Assembly (NCBI GenBank): GCA_916048095.2 | Contig: OU696594.1 | Span: 282,001-346,000, forward strand | Source: Sacculina carcini | Taxonomy: Eukaryota > Arthropoda > Thecostraca > Sacculinidae | DNA: 64,000 bases | Direction of reading: 5' to 3' | Shown: positions 42,336 to 56,389 of the stretch, piece after piece | How the letters are laid out: every line of letters starts with the position of its first letter | How positions within the stretch are numbered: position 1 is the stretch's first letter | Notes under the pieces: model-generated | What the model saw: only the letters and a program-made list of their open reading frames with translations | What the model was told of the DNA's origin: nothing | The model's database searches: none | Translations under genes and position numbers: made by a program

Positions 42336-43690
42336 GTGGAACGGCGAGTGTGTGCGTTAGTACGATATTTCGACTTTATAATGTGAGTATGTTATGTAAA
42401 CATCTGTATTAGAATTCGTATTGTGTTTGTGGTTGATATCGTATCAATTGGCCCTCTCACCTGATTGCGTCTGTGATAGCAATATGTCAGTGCATAATTG
42501 CGTTGCACAGCTCAATACGTAAACCCGGTCTATACGCTTGAACGTGTTGGTTTATATCACGCTACTGTACTGTACTGGGTGTGGGGTTCAATTGCTATTG
42601 TGCGTGTCAGTGTATCTCTTTATTGTTGTTTATTTCGTTATTGGTGTCATTTTCCAGGGAAAAACATTCGTGAGTTTGAATATACATCTCCACGAATGTC
42701 ACTTTTGATCATGTTTTTCCATTGAGTCAAGAAGTTCGTCACAAACATCCAACATGCCAGTCTCTCTCACGTGTGAATTAGCCGGGTGCGGAGAAGTCAA
42801 GACAGGTGACGACATGTCTACATGTATCGCACTGATGCAACTACATCAGAAGAACGTACATGACGTCAACCATTCACGACAGAAACCGCCGAAGATAAAC
42901 CGCCCAACGATTCAACAAAATGTCAGGGAAGACAAATGGGCTGCATTCACCAGAAAATGGCAGTTGTTTAAGGATGGGACGGATCTAATTGGAGGTCAAG
43001 TCAACGCCCAGCTGCTGGCCTGCTGTGAGGCCGAACGAGAGTCGGCTTTGTTCAGAGAGGACCCGGACATTTCCAGCAGGACGGAGAAAGAGGTGTTACA
43101 GGCTATCGAGCGACTGACGGTGGTGAGAGTACCATTGAGTGTGAGACGATCAGCGCTGCTGCAGATGACTCAAGATCCGGGAGAGAGCGTGCGGCACTTC
43201 GTCGCCAGACTGAAAGGCGCCGCAAATGTATGCGAATGGAGGAAGTCTAACGTTTGCAGGGCTCGCGGATGCTCCAGCTCTATCGTCTGTGATTATACAG
43301 AAGATATTGTTAAACTCGTTCTTCTCAACGGGTTATCAAATAACGACATACGGAAAGAGATCCTAGGTAAGGCGGACATCGACAACAAGACACTGAATGA
43401 CACACTCGCTCTGGTGGACAGCCGGGAGACTGCGTGTAGAGCTATGGAGGGCATCAGCGCGGGTGTCGCCGCCAGCTCCTACAAGAAAACAACGCGCCGG
43501 AGATTCAACCCTCGTCCAGGCTCGACCGTCAGTGAAGGTACAAACTACCAGGCCATGATGCGGTGTCGCTGCGGCCGCCTCACGCCTAAATTTGGCGTTG
43601 TCAGAGGCAAACACAATCAATTTGACACATGTCTGGATTGTTGGAAGAAATCTCGCGCAACTGGATCCAAGAGATCACAAAACAGATATA
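42202..43690 (+). mobile_element. Gypsy-type family C: LTR shared with the preceding element, then leader and gag
   Basis: The LTR at 42202-42335 ends the pol-bearing element on its left and starts a second leader and gag on its right, so two elements share one LTR. The right piece is nearly identical to 23720-25205 and ends at the same base of gag. Broken: no pol or further LTR follows. The arrangement suggests recombination between element copies. Confidence 0.8.
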
Positions 43691-43695
43691 TTTGA
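42754..43695 (+). CDS. gag-like protein of family C, second copy
   Basis: 313 codons, differing from 24272-25213 at about five residues. Same C-terminal cysteine cluster and same abrupt end, with the last codons read from the AT-rich join. No pol follows. Confidence 0.7.
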   Translation: MPVSLTCELAGCGEVKTGDDMSTCIALMQLHQKNVHDVNHSRQKPPKINRPTIQQNVREDKWAAFTRKWQLFKDGTDLIGGQVNAQLLACCEAERESALFREDPDISSRTEKEVLQAIERLTVVRVPLSVRRSALLQMTQDPGESVRHFVARLKGAANVCEWRKSNVCRARGCSSSIVCDYTEDIVKLVLLNGLSNNDIRKEILGKADIDNKTLNDTLALVDSRETACRAMEGISAGVAASSYKKTTRRRFNPRPGSTVSEGTNYQAMMRCRCGRLTPKFGVVRGKHNQFDTCLDCWKKSRATGSKRSQNRYI

Positions 43696-46613
43696 ACAGA
43701 TATATTGATATGATTCAGATATATTTATACAGATATAAACAGATATATTATTTTTTTGTGTTACAAATATTTACTGAGAAATAGTAGAAAAAGGAATTAA
43801 TTTCAGTCGCCCGGTGTTCAAGTGGAATTTTGGATGTATTTGAGAATTTTGCCAATTTTACACGTTTTTTTATCATTCGTGGGTATAAATTATAGCTTAT
43901 CTTGCAGAACACAAAATTATCTACACAGTAGTATATTCCTGTGTAATCGCAAGTGCGCATAATAGCTGTCAAATTGGCAATATGTCCTTTTGACTTTACA
44001 CCGCCGAAACTTCCTTCAGATACACTTTGGAAAATTACAAATTATACCGTATTGTAGAAAACAAGATTTCTAGCACGATGGTATAATTTATTTCTACGTG
44101 TAACAAATGGTTACTGTGAAATAGTAGAAAAATTAATTTATTTTAGTCGCCCGGTGTTCAAGTGTAGTTTTGGATGTATTTGAGAGTTTTTCCAATTTTA
44201 CACGTGTTTTGTATCATTTGTGGGTATAAATTATAACTTATCTTGTAGGACACAAAATTATCTACACAGTAGTATATTCCTGTGTAATCGCAAGTGCGCA
44301 TAATAGCTGTCAAATTGGCAATATGTCCTTTTGACTTTACACCGCTGTAACTGCCTTTAGATACACTTTGGAAAATTACAAATTATTTCGAATTGTAGAA
44401 AACAACATTTCTAGCACGATGGTATACTTTATTTTTATGTGTAACAAATATTTATTGAGAAATAGTAGAAAAATGAATATAGTTTAGTCGCCCGGTGTTC
44501 AAGTGTAATTTTGGATGTAATTGAGAATTTTGCCAATTTTACACGTTTTTTGTATCATTTGTGGGTATAAATTATAACTTATATTGTAGAACACAAAATT
44601 TTCTACACAGTAGTATATTCTTGTGTAATCGCAAGTGCGTAAATTGTGATTGGACTTCAGTGAAATTAAATCAGTGTATATTCCTGTGTAATCGCAAGTG
44701 CGCATAATAGCTGTCAAATTGGCTACATGACATTTTGACTTTACACCGCCGTAACTTCCTTTAGATACATTTTGGAAAATTAAAAATTCTACCGTATTGT
44801 AGAAAACAAAATTTCTAGCACGATGGTATAATTAATTTTGATGTGTGACAAATAGTTACTGAGAAATAGTAGAAAAATGAATTGATTTTAGTCACCCGGT
44901 GTTCAAGTGTAATTTTGGATGTATTTGAGAATTTTGCCAATTTTACACGTTTTTTTTGTATCATTTGTGGGTATAAATTATACCTTTTCTTGTAGAACAC
45001 AAGATTTTCTACACAGTAGTATATTCCTGTGTAATCGCAAGTGCGCATAATAGCTGTCAAATTGGCAATATGTTCCTTTGATTTTACACCGCCTTCACTT
45101 CCTTCAGATACACTTTGGAAAATTTAGAATCATACCGTATTGTAGACAACAAAATTTCTAGTACGATGGTATAATTAATTTTGATGTGTGACAAATAGTT
45201 ACTGAGAAATAGTAGAAAAATGAATTAATTTTAGTCACCCGGTGTTCAAGTGTAATTTTGGATGTATTTGAGAATTTTGCCAATTTTACACGTTTTTTGT
45301 ATCACTTGTGGGTATAAATTATAACTTTTCTTGTAGAACACAAGATTCTCTACACAGTAGTATATTCCTGTGTAATCGCAAGTGCGCATAATAGCTGTCA
45401 AATTGGCAATATGTTCTTTTGATTTTACACCGCCGTAACTTCCTTCAGATACACTTTGGAAAATTAGAAATTATACCGTATTGTAGAAAACGAGATTTCT
45501 AGCACGATGGTATAATTTATTTCTACGTGTAACGAATAGTTACTGTGAAATAGTAGAAAAATTCATTTATTTTAGTCGCCCGGTGTTCAAGTGTAGTTTT
45601 GGATGTATTTGAGAACTTTGCCACTTTTACACGTGTTTTGTATCATTTGTGGGTATAAATTATAACTTACCTTGTAGAACACAAAATTATCTACACAGTA
45701 GTATATTCCTGTGTAATCGCAAGTGCGCATAATAGCTGTCAAATTGGCAATATGTCCTTTTGAATTTACACCGCCGTAACTTCCTTTAGATACACTTTGG
45801 AAAATTACAAATTATTTCGAATTGTAGAGAACAACATTTCTAGCACGATGGTATAATTTATTGTAATGTGTGACAAATAGTTCCTGAGAAATGGGTAGAA
45901 AAATAAATAAATTTTAATCACCCGGAGTTCAAGTGTAATTTTGGATGTATTTGAGAATTTTGCCAATTGTACACGTTTTTTGTATCATTTGTGGGTATAA
46001 ATTATAACTTTTCTTGTAGAACACAAAATTATCTACACAATAGTTAAAATTTTATAGCTGTACCATTGCTGGTTTATGAAAAATAGATAGCGGAATATTG
46101 ACCAAAATATTCGCGTTTTTCAGTGCTAATTTTGCATTTTTGACTTTGTCATTTTGACTTCACACGGCCGTAAATTTTTTTAATACACTTTGGAAAATTA
46201 AAAATTATACCGTGTTGTAGATGACAAAATTTCCAGTATGATGATATAATTGGTTTAGACGTGTCATAGTTAGTTGTTGAGAAATAGAGAAAAAAGTATA
46301 GAAAATCGGACGCGTCGAGTTTAAATATATTTTTGAATGTAGACTGAAATTTTGTCATATTTACGTATTTTATATTTAATTTTTGAATATGAATTATAGC
46401 CTACCGAGTAGAACAGAATATTTTCTACACAGTGGTAATGTAGCTTAAATGTAGCCTATCGTGTAGCCAAGAAAATTTGCAACGTAATGGTATAAATTGT
46501 TAGCGGGTACACCAAGTGGTTACCGAGAAGCAGCTTGCAGAAAATGGACCAAGGAGGGTGGGACAGACAAACAGACAGACACACACACAGAGGATCTGTT
46601 TTATATATATAGA
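43691..46613 (-). mobile_element. Helitron-like unit (truncated) with 341-bp satellite array
   Basis: Satellite landmarks at 43810, 44151, 44490, 44897, 45239, 45580 and 45921, then the diverged monomer, the GACA block and the 5' end TCTATATATATAAAACAG at 46613 (minus strand). The other end is replaced by the gag fragment. The 5' end abuts the CTAG end of the next unit with no base between. Confidence 0.75.
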
Positions 46614-49600
46614 CTAGCATTAAAACCCGCCCGTTGTGCGGAACAATTCATAAAAATATTGCAAATTAAAAATAAATAAGGCAAACTCATGAAAACCTTA
46701 ATCAATTAAAAAGTCTAAGTTTCATTATTTTTAATTTTATTTTGACAAAATATTGTCACTCAGCCCGCCTCATATTTAAACCCGCCCGACGTGAGGAATA
46801 ATTCAGAACTCGAACACCATCCGTTCTTGTTCTTGAAGTCAAATCCATTAGTTTTGTATATGAATTCATTCTACACGGTGAAATTGAACGTTTTATTGCT
46901 GCCCGCGGGACATTTTTATTTCATAAAAATGAGCCATCGCTTCGTTTGCGTTTAAAGCCCCTGATCATTGAACCAGCGAACCATGAACCAGCGCAATTAT
47001 GTCACCTCATATTCAAACATACATACACAGACAGACATATAATTTCTTCTTTATGTATATATATAGCATTAAAACCGCATTAAAACCCGCCCGTTGTGCG
47101 GAACAATTCATAAAAATATTGCAAATTAAAAATAAATAAGGCAAACTCATGAAGACCTTAATCAATTAAAAAGTCTAAATTTCATTATTTTTAATTTTAT
47201 TTTGACAACATATTTTCAATCAACCCGCCTCATATTTAAACCCGCCCGACGTGAGGAATAATTCAGAACTCGAACACCATCCGTTCTGGTTCTTGAAGTC
47301 AAATCCATTAGTTTTGTATATGAACTCATTCTATACGGTGAAATTGAACGTTTTATTGCTGCCCGCGGGACATTTTTATTTCATAAAAATGAGCCATCGC
47401 TTCGTTTGCGTTTGAAGCCCCTGATCATTGAACCAGCGAACCATGAACCAGCGCAATTATGTCACCTCATATTCAAGCATACATACACAGACAGACAGAT
47501 AATTTCTTCTTTATGTATATATATATATATAGCATTAAAACCGCATTAAAACCCGCCCGTTGTGCGGAGCAATTCATAACATGAAATTCATATTCAATTC
47601 ATAAAAAAATATGGAAAAATATAAATGAAATAGGGTACACTCATAAAAATATTAATCAATTGAAAATTATAAGTTTAATTATTTTTATTTCGACAAAATA
47701 TTTCCCCTCAGTCCGCCTGAGTCATTTTTAAACCCGCCCGTCGTGCTGAATGATTCAGAACTCGAACACGATCCGTTCTGCATCTTGAAGTCAAATCCAT
47801 TGGTTTTGTGTATGGATTAATTCTACAGGGTAAATTGAACGTTCTATTGTCTATAGTTGCTGCCCGCGGATCATTTTTATTTTTTAAAAAAACCCTTTTT
47901 TTAAATGAAGCATTTGAAAAAAATGAACTAAAAAATAGAAACACTTTTTTTAAACCCGCCCGTCGTGCGGAACAATTCATACAATAAAATTAATATTTGA
48001 AGTCAAATCCATTGGTTTTGTGTATGGATAAATTCTACAGGGAAAATTGAACGTTCTATTGTCTATAGTTGCTGCCCGCGGAACATTTTTATTTAAAAAA
48101 AAAATACCTTTTTTTAAATGAACCATTTGAAAAAATGATTTAAAAACACTTTTTTAACCCACCCGTCTTGCGGAACAATTCATACAATAAAATTCATATT
48201 AAATCCATAAAATATAATGAATACAAATTGAAAACCAAAAAATGTAACCTATAAATATCTTAACCAATAGAAAAGTCTAAATGTGAATATTTTTGTTCTT
48301 ATTTTGACAAATATTATCCCTCAACCCGCCTGATATATAAATCTGCCCGTCGTGTGGTATAATTCAGAACACAAACACGAAACAAACAATGAAAGATGAT
48401 GAAATCTTTTCATCAGAATGTTTCCAAACTATATATATTACTTAACATCATTCCCCAATATCATTTGCTTAAGTACTATTTCACTTTTACCGCTATAATA
48501 TTTATTGTTAAAATTTATATATTTTCCGCTATCATTAAAACCCAATATAACCTGAGTCAAACCTACCCAACCCAACCCAACCATTCAATCTTGACCGCTC
48601 TCAGCCTAGTCTGAGGTGATTTAACTTATTAGTTTGTGATCACAAAATATACTGATGCGATCATAATTTGTAATCAGAAGACTGAGATTATCTACCCCAG
48701 GGGTCCCAAACACGCGGCCCACCAATACTTTTCTCTCAACCCGCCAATATAGTATCGGGACCAAACTGTAAGGCAGCTAAATTCACATTTGTTGCATAAT
48801 GCGATATAATTAAACACCATTATCATATTATCTCATAATTCCCGGTTAATGCTTCCACTAATGCATCATATTCATACAGTTGTTATTTTTTGGATTACAC
48901 CGATATTACAGCCCTTGATATTACAGCCGATATTATATTATGCAATCTATATTCTGCTACGTATTATTCCTAATACATATATCATCAGATCGCAAAATAT
49001 ATTTAAAGGTTCACATCATTCTCCAAAATCATTTGCTTAAGAGCTATTCTACATTTATCGCTAGAATATTTACTGCTAGCAAAATATCATATACCTCGCT
49101 ATCATTTAAACCCACTCTTTATAGATACATTTAATTCGCCCGTCGTGCGGAACAGTTCATAAAATATAATTAATATTCAATTCATAAAAAATTAGTGCAA
49201 ATTGAAAAAGAAAAACAAACCCACAGGAAAGTTTTAGCTAATATAAAAGTCTAAATGTGAAATTTATGTTTCAATTTAGAAAACATGTTCTTCCACAACC
49301 CGCCTCATATTTAAAGCTGCCCGTCGTGCGGAATAATTCAGAACTCAAACACGAAACAAACACAAAGAAAATTGATGAAAAACGACCAATAGAAAAGTCA
49401 AATTTGTAAATTCTTGTTTTAATTATTGACGATGTTTTTCCCTCAACACTACTCAAATTCACACCCGTCCTTCGTGTGTAGTAATTCAGAGGTGTAACAC
49501 TATCAAAACAATGAAACATCTCTATAATTCCAGATTAATGCTTCCTCTAAAACAGCATATGCATATACTTGGCATTGCATGATATTACAACCCGTATCCT

Positions 49601-51860
49601 TATGCAACTTAAGCGTATGCAACTTGAAATTAAACCAATTAAATTACACAGTAAAATTCAGTAGCTTACTTTGTTCCAAGTAGCATTTTACCCGCCCGTC
49701 GTGCGGAACATTTGATGTGTAAATATTGAGGACAATAAAGACTTTCTATTCAGTATAGTGTAGCATTAATTAAACTGTACGCAAAAATACCACACCATCC
49801 ATGCTTGGAGATAATATGATGCATTCTTAATTGTGATTGGGCTTCAGTGAAATTTAATCGGTGTATATTCCTGTGTAATCGCAAGTGCGCATAATAGCTG
49901 TCAAATTGGCAATATGTCCTTTTGACTTTACACCGCCGTAACTTCCTTCAGATACCCTTTGGAAAGTTACAAATTATACCGTATTGTAGAAAACAAGATT
50001 TCTAGCACGATGGTATAACTTAGTTTTATGTATAACAAATAGTTACTGAGAAATAGTAGAAAAATGAATTAATTTTAGTCGCCCGGTGTTCAAGTGTAAT
50101 TTTGGATGTATTTGAGAATTTTTCCAATTTTACACGTTTTTTGTACCATTTGTAGGAATAAATCATAGCTTATATTGTAGAACACAAAATTCTCTACACA
50201 GTAGTATATTCCTGTGTAATCGCAAGTGCGTAAATTGTGATTGGACTTCAGTGAAATTAAATCAGTGTATATTCATGTGTAATCGCAAGTGCGCATAATA
50301 GCTGTCAAATTGGCAACATGACATTTTGACTTTACATCGCCGTAACTTCCTTTAGATACACTTTGGAAAATTAAAAATTATACCGTATTGTAGGAAACAA
50401 AATTTCTAGCACGATGGTATAATATATTTTCATGTATAACAAATATTTACTGATAAATAGTAGAAAAATGAATTAAATTTAGTCGCCCGGTGTTCAAGTG
50501 TAATTTTGGATGTATTTGAGAATTTTGCCAATTTTACACGTTTTTGTATCAATTGTGGGTATAAATTATAGCTTATCTTGTAGAACACAAAATTATCTAC
50601 ACAGTAGTGTATTCCTGTGTAATCGCAAGTGCGCATAATAGCTGTCAAATTGGCAATATGTCCTTTTGACTTTACACCGCTGTAACTGCCTTTAGATACA
50701 CTTTGGAAAATTACAAATTACTTCGAATTGTAGAAAACAACATTTCTAGCACGATGGTATAATTTATTGTAATGTGTGACAAATAGTTCCTGAGAAATGG
50801 GTAGAAAAATAAATAAATTTTTATCACCCGGTGTTCAAGTGTAATTTTGAATGTATTTGAGAATTTTGCCAATTGTACACGTTTTTTGTATCATTTGTGG
50901 GTATAAATTATACGTTTTCTTGTAGAACACAAGATTTTATACACAGTAGTATATTCCTGTGTAATCGCAAGTGCGCATAATAGCTGTCAAATTGGCAATA
51001 TGTTCTTTTGATTTTACACCGCCTTCACTTCCTTCAGATACACTTTGGAAAATTTAGAATTATACCGTATTGTAGACAACAAAATTTCTAGCACGATGGT
51101 ATAATTAATTTTGATGTGTGACAAATAGTTACTGAGAAATAGTAGAAAAATGAATTAATTTTAGTCACCCGGTGTTCAAGTGTAATTTTGGATGTATTTG
51201 AGAATTTTGCCAATTTTACACGTTTTTTGTATCACTTGTGGGTATAAATTATAATTTTTCCTGTAGAACACAAAATTATCTACACAATAGTTAAAATTTT
51301 ATAGCTGTACCATTGCTGGTTTATGAGAAATAGATAGCGGAATATTGACCAAAATATTCGCGTTTCTCAGTGCTAATTTTGCATTTTTGACTTTGTCATT
51401 TTGACTTCACACGGCCGTAAATTTTTTTAATACACTTTGGAAAATTACAAATTATACCGTGTTGTAGATGACAAAATTTCCAGTATGATGATATAATTGG
51501 TTTAGACGTGTCATAGTTAGTTGTTGAGAAATAGAGAAAAAAGTATAGAAAATCGGACGCGTCGAGTTTAAATATATTTTTGAATGTAGACTGAAATTTT
51601 GTCATATTTACGTATTTTATATTTAATTTTTGAATATGGATTATAGCCTACCGAGTAGAACAGAATATTTTCTACACAGTGGTAATGTAGCTTAAATGTA
51701 GCCTATCGTGTAGCCAAGAAAATTTGCAACGTAATGGTATAAATTGTTAGCGGGTACACCAAGTGGTTACCGAGAAGCAGCTTGCAGAAAATGGACCAAG
51801 GAGGGTGGGACAGACAAACAGACAGACACACACACAGAGGATCTGTTTTATATATATAGA
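46614..51860 (-). mobile_element. Helitron-like unit 1 of the head-to-tail array
   Basis: 5247 bp. The CTAG end is at 46614-46617, with about thirteen hairpin modules from 46626 to 49690, then satellite monomers, the diverged monomer, the GACA block and the 5' TC end at 51860. Internal TATATATAGCATTAAAAC joins at about 47060 and 47530 look like scars of earlier unit junctions. It contains a local duplication of the first 450-465 bp. No replication gene. Small open frames have no recognisable domain. Confidence 0.72.
49860..51290 (-). repeat. 341-bp satellite array in unit 1
   Basis: Monomer landmarks at 50082, 50487, 50828 and 51170. The first spacing is 405 bp, because one monomer carries a partial duplication of the TATTCCTGTGTAATCGC block. 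Confidence 0.88.
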
Positions 51861-54800
51861 CTAGCATTAAAACCCGCCCGTTGTGCGGAACAATTCATAA
51901 AAATATTGCAAATTAAAAATAAATAAGGCAAACTCATGAAAACCTTAATCAATTAAAAAGTCTAAATTTCATTATTTTTAATTTTATTTTGACAACATAT
52001 TTTCAATCAACCCGCCTCATATTTAAACCCGCCCGACGTGAGGAATAATTCAGAACTCGAACACCATCCGTTCTGGTTCTTGAAGTCAAATCCATTAGTT
52101 TTGTATATGAACTCATTCTATACGGTGAAATTGAACGTTTTATTGCTGCCCGCGGGACATTTTTATTTCATAAAAATGAGCCATCGCTTCGTTTGCGTTT
52201 GAAGCCCCTGATCATTGAACCAGCGAACCATGAACCAGCGCAATTATGTCACCTCATATTCAAGCATACATACACAGACAGACAGATAATTTCTTCTTTA
52301 TGTATATATATAGCATTAAAACCCGCCCGTTGTGCGGAGCAATTCATAACATGAAATTCATATTCAATTCGTAAAAAAATATGGAAAAATAAAAATGAAA
52401 TAGGGTACACTCATAAAAATACTAATCAATTGAAAATTATAAGTTTAATTATTTTTATTTCGACACAATATTTCCCCTCAGTCCGCCTGAGTCATTTTTA
52501 AACCCGCCCGTCGTGCTGAATAATTCAGAACTCGAACACGATCCGTTCTGCATCTTGAAGTCAAATCCATTGGTTTTGTGTATGGATTAATTCTACAGGG
52601 TAAATTGAACGTTCTATTGTCTATAGTTGCTGCCCGCGGAACATTTTTATTTTAAAAAAAAAAACCTTTTTTTAAATGAACCATTTGAAAAAATGATCTA
52701 AAAACACTTTTTTAAACCCACCCGTCGTGCGGAACAATTCATACAATAAAATTCATATCAAATCCATAAAATATAATGAATACAAATTGAAAAGCAAAAA
52801 ATGTAACCTATAAATATCTTAACCAATAGAAAAGTCTAAATGTGAATATTTTTGTTCTTATTTTGACAAATATTATCCCTCAACCCGCCTGATATATAAA
52901 TCTGCCCGTCGTGTGGTATAATTCAGAACACAAACACGAAACAAACAATGAAAGATGATGAAATCTTTTCATCAGACTGTTTCCAAACTATATTTATTAC
53001 TTAACATCATTCCCCAATATCATTTGCTTAAGTACTATTTCACTTTTACCGCTATAATATTTATTGTTAAAATTTATATATTTTCCGCTATCATTAAAAC
53101 CCAATATAACCTGAGTCAAACCTACCCAACCCAACCCAACCATTCAATCTTGACCGCTCTCAGCCTAGTCTGAGGTGATTTAACTTATTAGTTTGTGATC
53201 ACAAAATATACTGATGCGATCATAATTTGTAATCAGAAGACTGAGATTATCTACCCCAGGGGTCCCAAACACGCGGCCCACCAATACTTTTCTCTCAACC
53301 CGCCAATATAGTATCGGGACCAAACTGTAAGGTAGCTAAATTCACATTTGTTGCATAATGCGATATAATTATACACCATTATCATATTATCTCATAATTC
53401 CCGGTTAATGCTTCCACTAATGCATCATATTCATACAGTTGTTATTTTTTGGATTACATCGATAATGCAGCCCTTGATATTACAGCCGATATTATATTAT
53501 GCAATCTATATTCTGCTACGTATTATTCCTAATACATATATCATCAGATCGCAAAATATATTTAAAGGTTCACATCATTCTCCTAAATCATTTGCTTAAG
53601 AGCTATTCTACTTTTATCGCTAGAATATTTACTGCTAGCAAAATATCATATACCTCGCTATCATTTAAACCCACTCTTTATAGATACATTTAATTCGCCC
53701 GTCGTGCGAAACAGTTCATAAAATATAATTAATATTCAATTCATACAAAAATTAGTGCAAATTGAAAAAGAAAAACAAACCCACAGGAAAGTTATAGCTA
53801 ATCTAAAAGTCTAAATGTGAAATTTATGTTTCAATTTAGAAAACATGTTTTTCCACAACACTATCAAAACAATGCAACCTTCTGTCATCTCTATAATTCC
53901 AGGTTAATGCTTCCGCTAAAACAGCATAAGTTGGCATTACATGATATTGCAACCCATATCCTTATGCAACTTATGCTTATGCAACTTGAAATTAAACCAA
54001 TTAAATTACACAGTTAAATTCAGTAGTTTACTTTGTTCCCAATAGCATTTTACCCGCCCGTCGTGCGGAACGTTATTGAGGACAATAAAGCCTTTATATT
54101 CAGTAGAGTGTAGCATTAATTAAACTGTACGCAATAAAACCACACCATCCATGCTTGGAGATAATATGATGCATTCTTAATTGTGATTGGGCTTCAGTGA
54201 AATTTAATCGGTGTATATTCCTGTGTAATCGCAAGTGCGCATAATAGCTGTCAAATTGGCAATATGTCCTTTTGACTTTACACCGCCGTAACTTCCTTCA
54301 GATACCCTTTGGAAAATTACAAATTATACCGTATTGTAGAAGAAAAGATTTCTAGAACGATGGTATAATTTATTTTTATGTGTAACAAATAGTTACTGAG
54401 AAATAGTAGAAAAATGAATTAATTTTAGTCGCCCGGTGTTCAAGTGTAATTTTGGATGTATTTGAGAATTTTGCCAATTTTACACGTTTTTTGTATCATT
54501 TGTGGGTATAAATTATAGCTTATCTTGTAGAACACAAAATTCTCTACACAGTAGTATATTCCTGTGTAATCGCAAGTGCGTAAATTGTGATTGGACTTCA
54601 GTGAAATTTAATCAGTGTATATTCATGTGTAATCGCAAGTACGCATAATAGCTGTCAAATTGGCAGCATGACATTTTGACTTTACACCGGCGTAACTTCC
54701 TTCAGATACACTTTGGAAAATTAATAATTATACCGTACTGTAGGAAACAAAATTTCTAGCACGATGGTATAATTAATTTTAAGGTGTGACAAACAGTTGC

Positions 54801-56389
54801 TGAGAAATGGGTATAAAAATGAATAAATTGTAGTCACCCGGTGTTCAAGTGTAATTTTGGATGTATTTGAGAATTTTGCCAATTTTACACGTTTTTTGTA
54901 TCATTTGTGGGTATAAATTACACCTTTTCTTGTAGAACACAAAATTCTCTACACAGTAGTATATTCCTGTGTAATCGCAAGTGCGAAAAATAGCTGTCAA
55001 ATTGGCAATATGTCCTTTTGACTTTACACCGCCGTCACTTCCTTCAGATACACTTTGGAAAATTAAGAATTATACCGCATTTTAAAAAATACAATTTCCA
55101 GCACGATGATATAATTTATTTTAATGTGTGACAAATAGTTCCTGAGAAATAGGTAGAAAAATGAATTAATTTAGGCGCCCGGTGATCAAGTGTAATTTTG
55201 GATGTATTTGACAATTTTGCCAATTTTACACATTTTTTGTATAATTTGTGGGTATAAATTAAAATTTTTCTTGTAGAACACAAAATTATCTACAGAATAG
55301 TATAATTTTTATAGCTGTACCATTGCTGGTTTATGAGGAATAGATAGCGGAATATTGACCAAAATATTCACGTTTTTGTGCGATAATTATGCCTTTTTGA
55401 CTTTGTCATTTACACTTCACACCGCCGTAACATTTTTTTGATACACTTTGGAAAATTAAAAATTATACCGTGTTGTAGCAAACAAAATTTCCAGCATGAT
55501 GGTATTATTTATTTAGTTGTGTGATAATTATTTTTTGATACATAGAGAAAAAAGTATAGAAAATCGGACGCGTGGAGTTTAAATATAATTTTGAATATAG
55601 ATTGAAATTTTGTCATGTTTACATCTTTTATGTTCTATTTTTGGATATGAATTATAACCTATCTTGTAGAACAGAAAATTCTCTACACAGTGGTATAATC
55701 TGTATTACTGTACCATTTCTGGTTTATGAGGAGTAGATGTAGGAATATTGACCAAAATTTTCGCGTTTTTCAGTGCTAATTTTGAATTTTTGACTTTGTC
55801 ATTTTGACTTCACACCGCCGTAACTTTTTTTTAATACACTCTGGAAAATATAAATTATACCGTGCTGTAGAAAGCAAAATTCCCAGCATGATGGTAATAT
55901 TTATTTAGATGTGTCATAGTTAGTTGCTGAGAAATAGAGAAAAAAGTACAGAAAATCGGACGCGTCGAGCTTAAATATAATTTTGAATGTAGACTGAAAT
56001 TTTGTGATTTTTACATATTTTATATTTAATTTTTGGATATTAATTATAGCCTACCGAGTAGAACAAAATATTTTCTACACAGTGGTATAATCTGTTTGGC
56101 TGTACAATTTCTGGTTTATGAGGAGTAGATGCAGGAATATTGACCAAAATTTTCGCATTGTTCAGGGTTCATTTTGTTTTTTCACCGCGATAACTTTTTT
56201 TGGTTTTATTTTTAAAATTGTAAATTTATCCTATCGTGTAGACAAGAAAATTTCCAGCGTAATGGTATAAATTGTTGGCGGGTACACCAAGTGGTTACCG
56301 AGTAGCAGCTTGCTGAAAATGTGACCAAGGAGGGTGGGACAGACAAACAGACAGACAGACAGACAGAGGATCTCTTTTATATATATAGA
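51861..56389 (-). mobile_element. Helitron-like unit 2 of the head-to-tail array
   Basis: 4529 bp. CTAG at 51861-51864 directly follows the end of unit 1. It is collinear with unit 1 but lacks the extra first module, with hairpin modules from 51875 to 54052. It has two to three diverged monomers at its 5' side (55300-56200). After its end at 56389 there are four bases (TATA) before the next CTAG. Confidence 0.72.
54190..55300 (-). repeat. 341-bp satellite array in unit 2
   Basis: Monomer landmarks at 54432, 54838 and 55178 (the last as CCCGGTGATCAAG). More diverged than the array in unit 1. Confidence 0.85.

Noticed and set aside
46614-49700. Regularly spaced conserved motif resembling a CRISPR array
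   Set aside because: Spacers vary from about 130 to 450 bp, are related to each other, and the context is eukaryotic transposons.
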